Shown here in pieces: positions 63,866 to 64,000 of a stretch of 64,000 nucleotides of DNA (position 1 is the stretch's first letter; each line of letters starts with the position of its first letter). The DNA comes from Oscillospiraceae bacterium. Lineage in GTDB: Bacteria > Bacillota > Clostridia > Oscillospirales > Oscillospiraceae. A program made the translations under genes and the position numbers. The notes beneath the pieces were generated by a model that worked only from the letters and a program-made list of their open reading frames with translations, had not been told where the DNA came from and searched no databases. Location of the stretch: positions 50,994 to 114,993 of the forward strand of contig WRLE01000012.1 in the NCBI GenBank assembly GCA_009777775.1, written 5' to 3'.

Positions 63866-64000
63866 TTAAATTTTTGAAGATTGCAAGTTTAATTGCCCAA
63901 GTTTTTCCAGTAGACTTTTTGCAGCAAATTCTTTGCATAGATTGGCTTTCTTGCCCTTGTTTACCGTTCCATGCAGATGCTGTGTTGCGTCAAGGGCGCA
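63866..64000 (-). CDS. C-terminal end of an unidentified gene, cut by window edge
   Basis: The minus-strand frame is open from base 64000 to a TAA at 63868-63866 (44 residues: ATQHLHGTVNKGKKANLCKE, then a helix FAAKSLLEKLGQLNLQSSKI). A terminator hairpin sits in the right place behind it. I do not recognise the family; the rest lies outside the window. Confidence 0.5.
   Translation of the reverse strand, partial: CALDATQHLHGTVNKGKKANLCKEFAAKSLLEKLGQLNLQSSKI

Overview
The window reads as chromosome of a low-to-moderate GC Gram-positive bacterium, most likely a member of the Clostridia (Bacillota). Signs are the PolC-type replicative polymerase, the order pyrH-frr-uppS-cdsA-dxr-rseP-ispG-polC, a T-box leader for pheST, strong GGAGG ribosome binding sites, a BTAD-type regulator, and several S-layer-homology (SLH) surface proteins beside a protein ending in LPKTG. 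I cannot assign a genus. No rRNA, prophage, insertion sequence with transposase or CRISPR array was seen.

Layout. 1-7.1 kb: radC (cut by the window edge), tRNA-Ala(GGC), a small conserved protein and a BTAD regulator, then pheT and pheS behind a T-box with a TTC specifier. 7.1-31.2 kb is a surface-protein region: a choice-of-anchor A protein whose last residues are LPKTG, three SLH proteins (898, 2984 and 1290 aa), and a regulator with a helix-turn-helix at each end lying just upstream of the giant SLH gene. Inside this region, between two 73-bp direct repeats, sits a 3.6-kb island with two toxin-antitoxin modules (AbiEi/AbiEii and a Fic toxin with its partner), each with its own promoter and a 9-bp inverted-repeat operator. 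31.2-44.5 kb is metabolic and regulatory: nnr, a TAXI-type TRAP transporter operon, a hybrid histidine kinase, a rhodanese lipoprotein, recG, bioY and birA. 44.6-55.1 kb is the housekeeping operon from pyrH to polC. 55.3-58.1 kb carries ymdB, a PNPOx-like flavoprotein and a DUF4143 ATPase. 58.1-63.4 kb holds a fourth SLH protein and a zinc-ribbon protein. The end has a DUF3800 gene fragment and the tail of an unidentified gene.

The most interesting point is the fourth SLH gene. Between its start codon and its signal peptide lie fifteen perfect CAGA units. Both alternative frames after the tract stop within nine codons, so gain or loss of one unit should switch the protein off. This predicts a phase-variable S-layer-type protein, with the zinc-ribbon gene 6 bp behind it. 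Together with the paralogous SLH genes, the dual-HTH regulator and the PTS-stalk LPKTG protein, the window looks like a surface-remodelling locus.

The intergenic DNA is unusually rich in repeats. There are inverted and tandem copies of a sequence built on GGGGACGGTTCTTTTGTTC, paired copies of a GC-rich element containing GGCGCGGCATCCCTGACGCG, AT-rich MITE-like palindromes (one of which forms the end of dxr), a 16-bp tandem array between pheS and pheT, and a 22/23-bp array before the phase-variable gene. A likely BirA operator overlaps the birA promoter. Coordinates of starts were moved where a ribosome binding site decided between candidates; this is stated in each entry.
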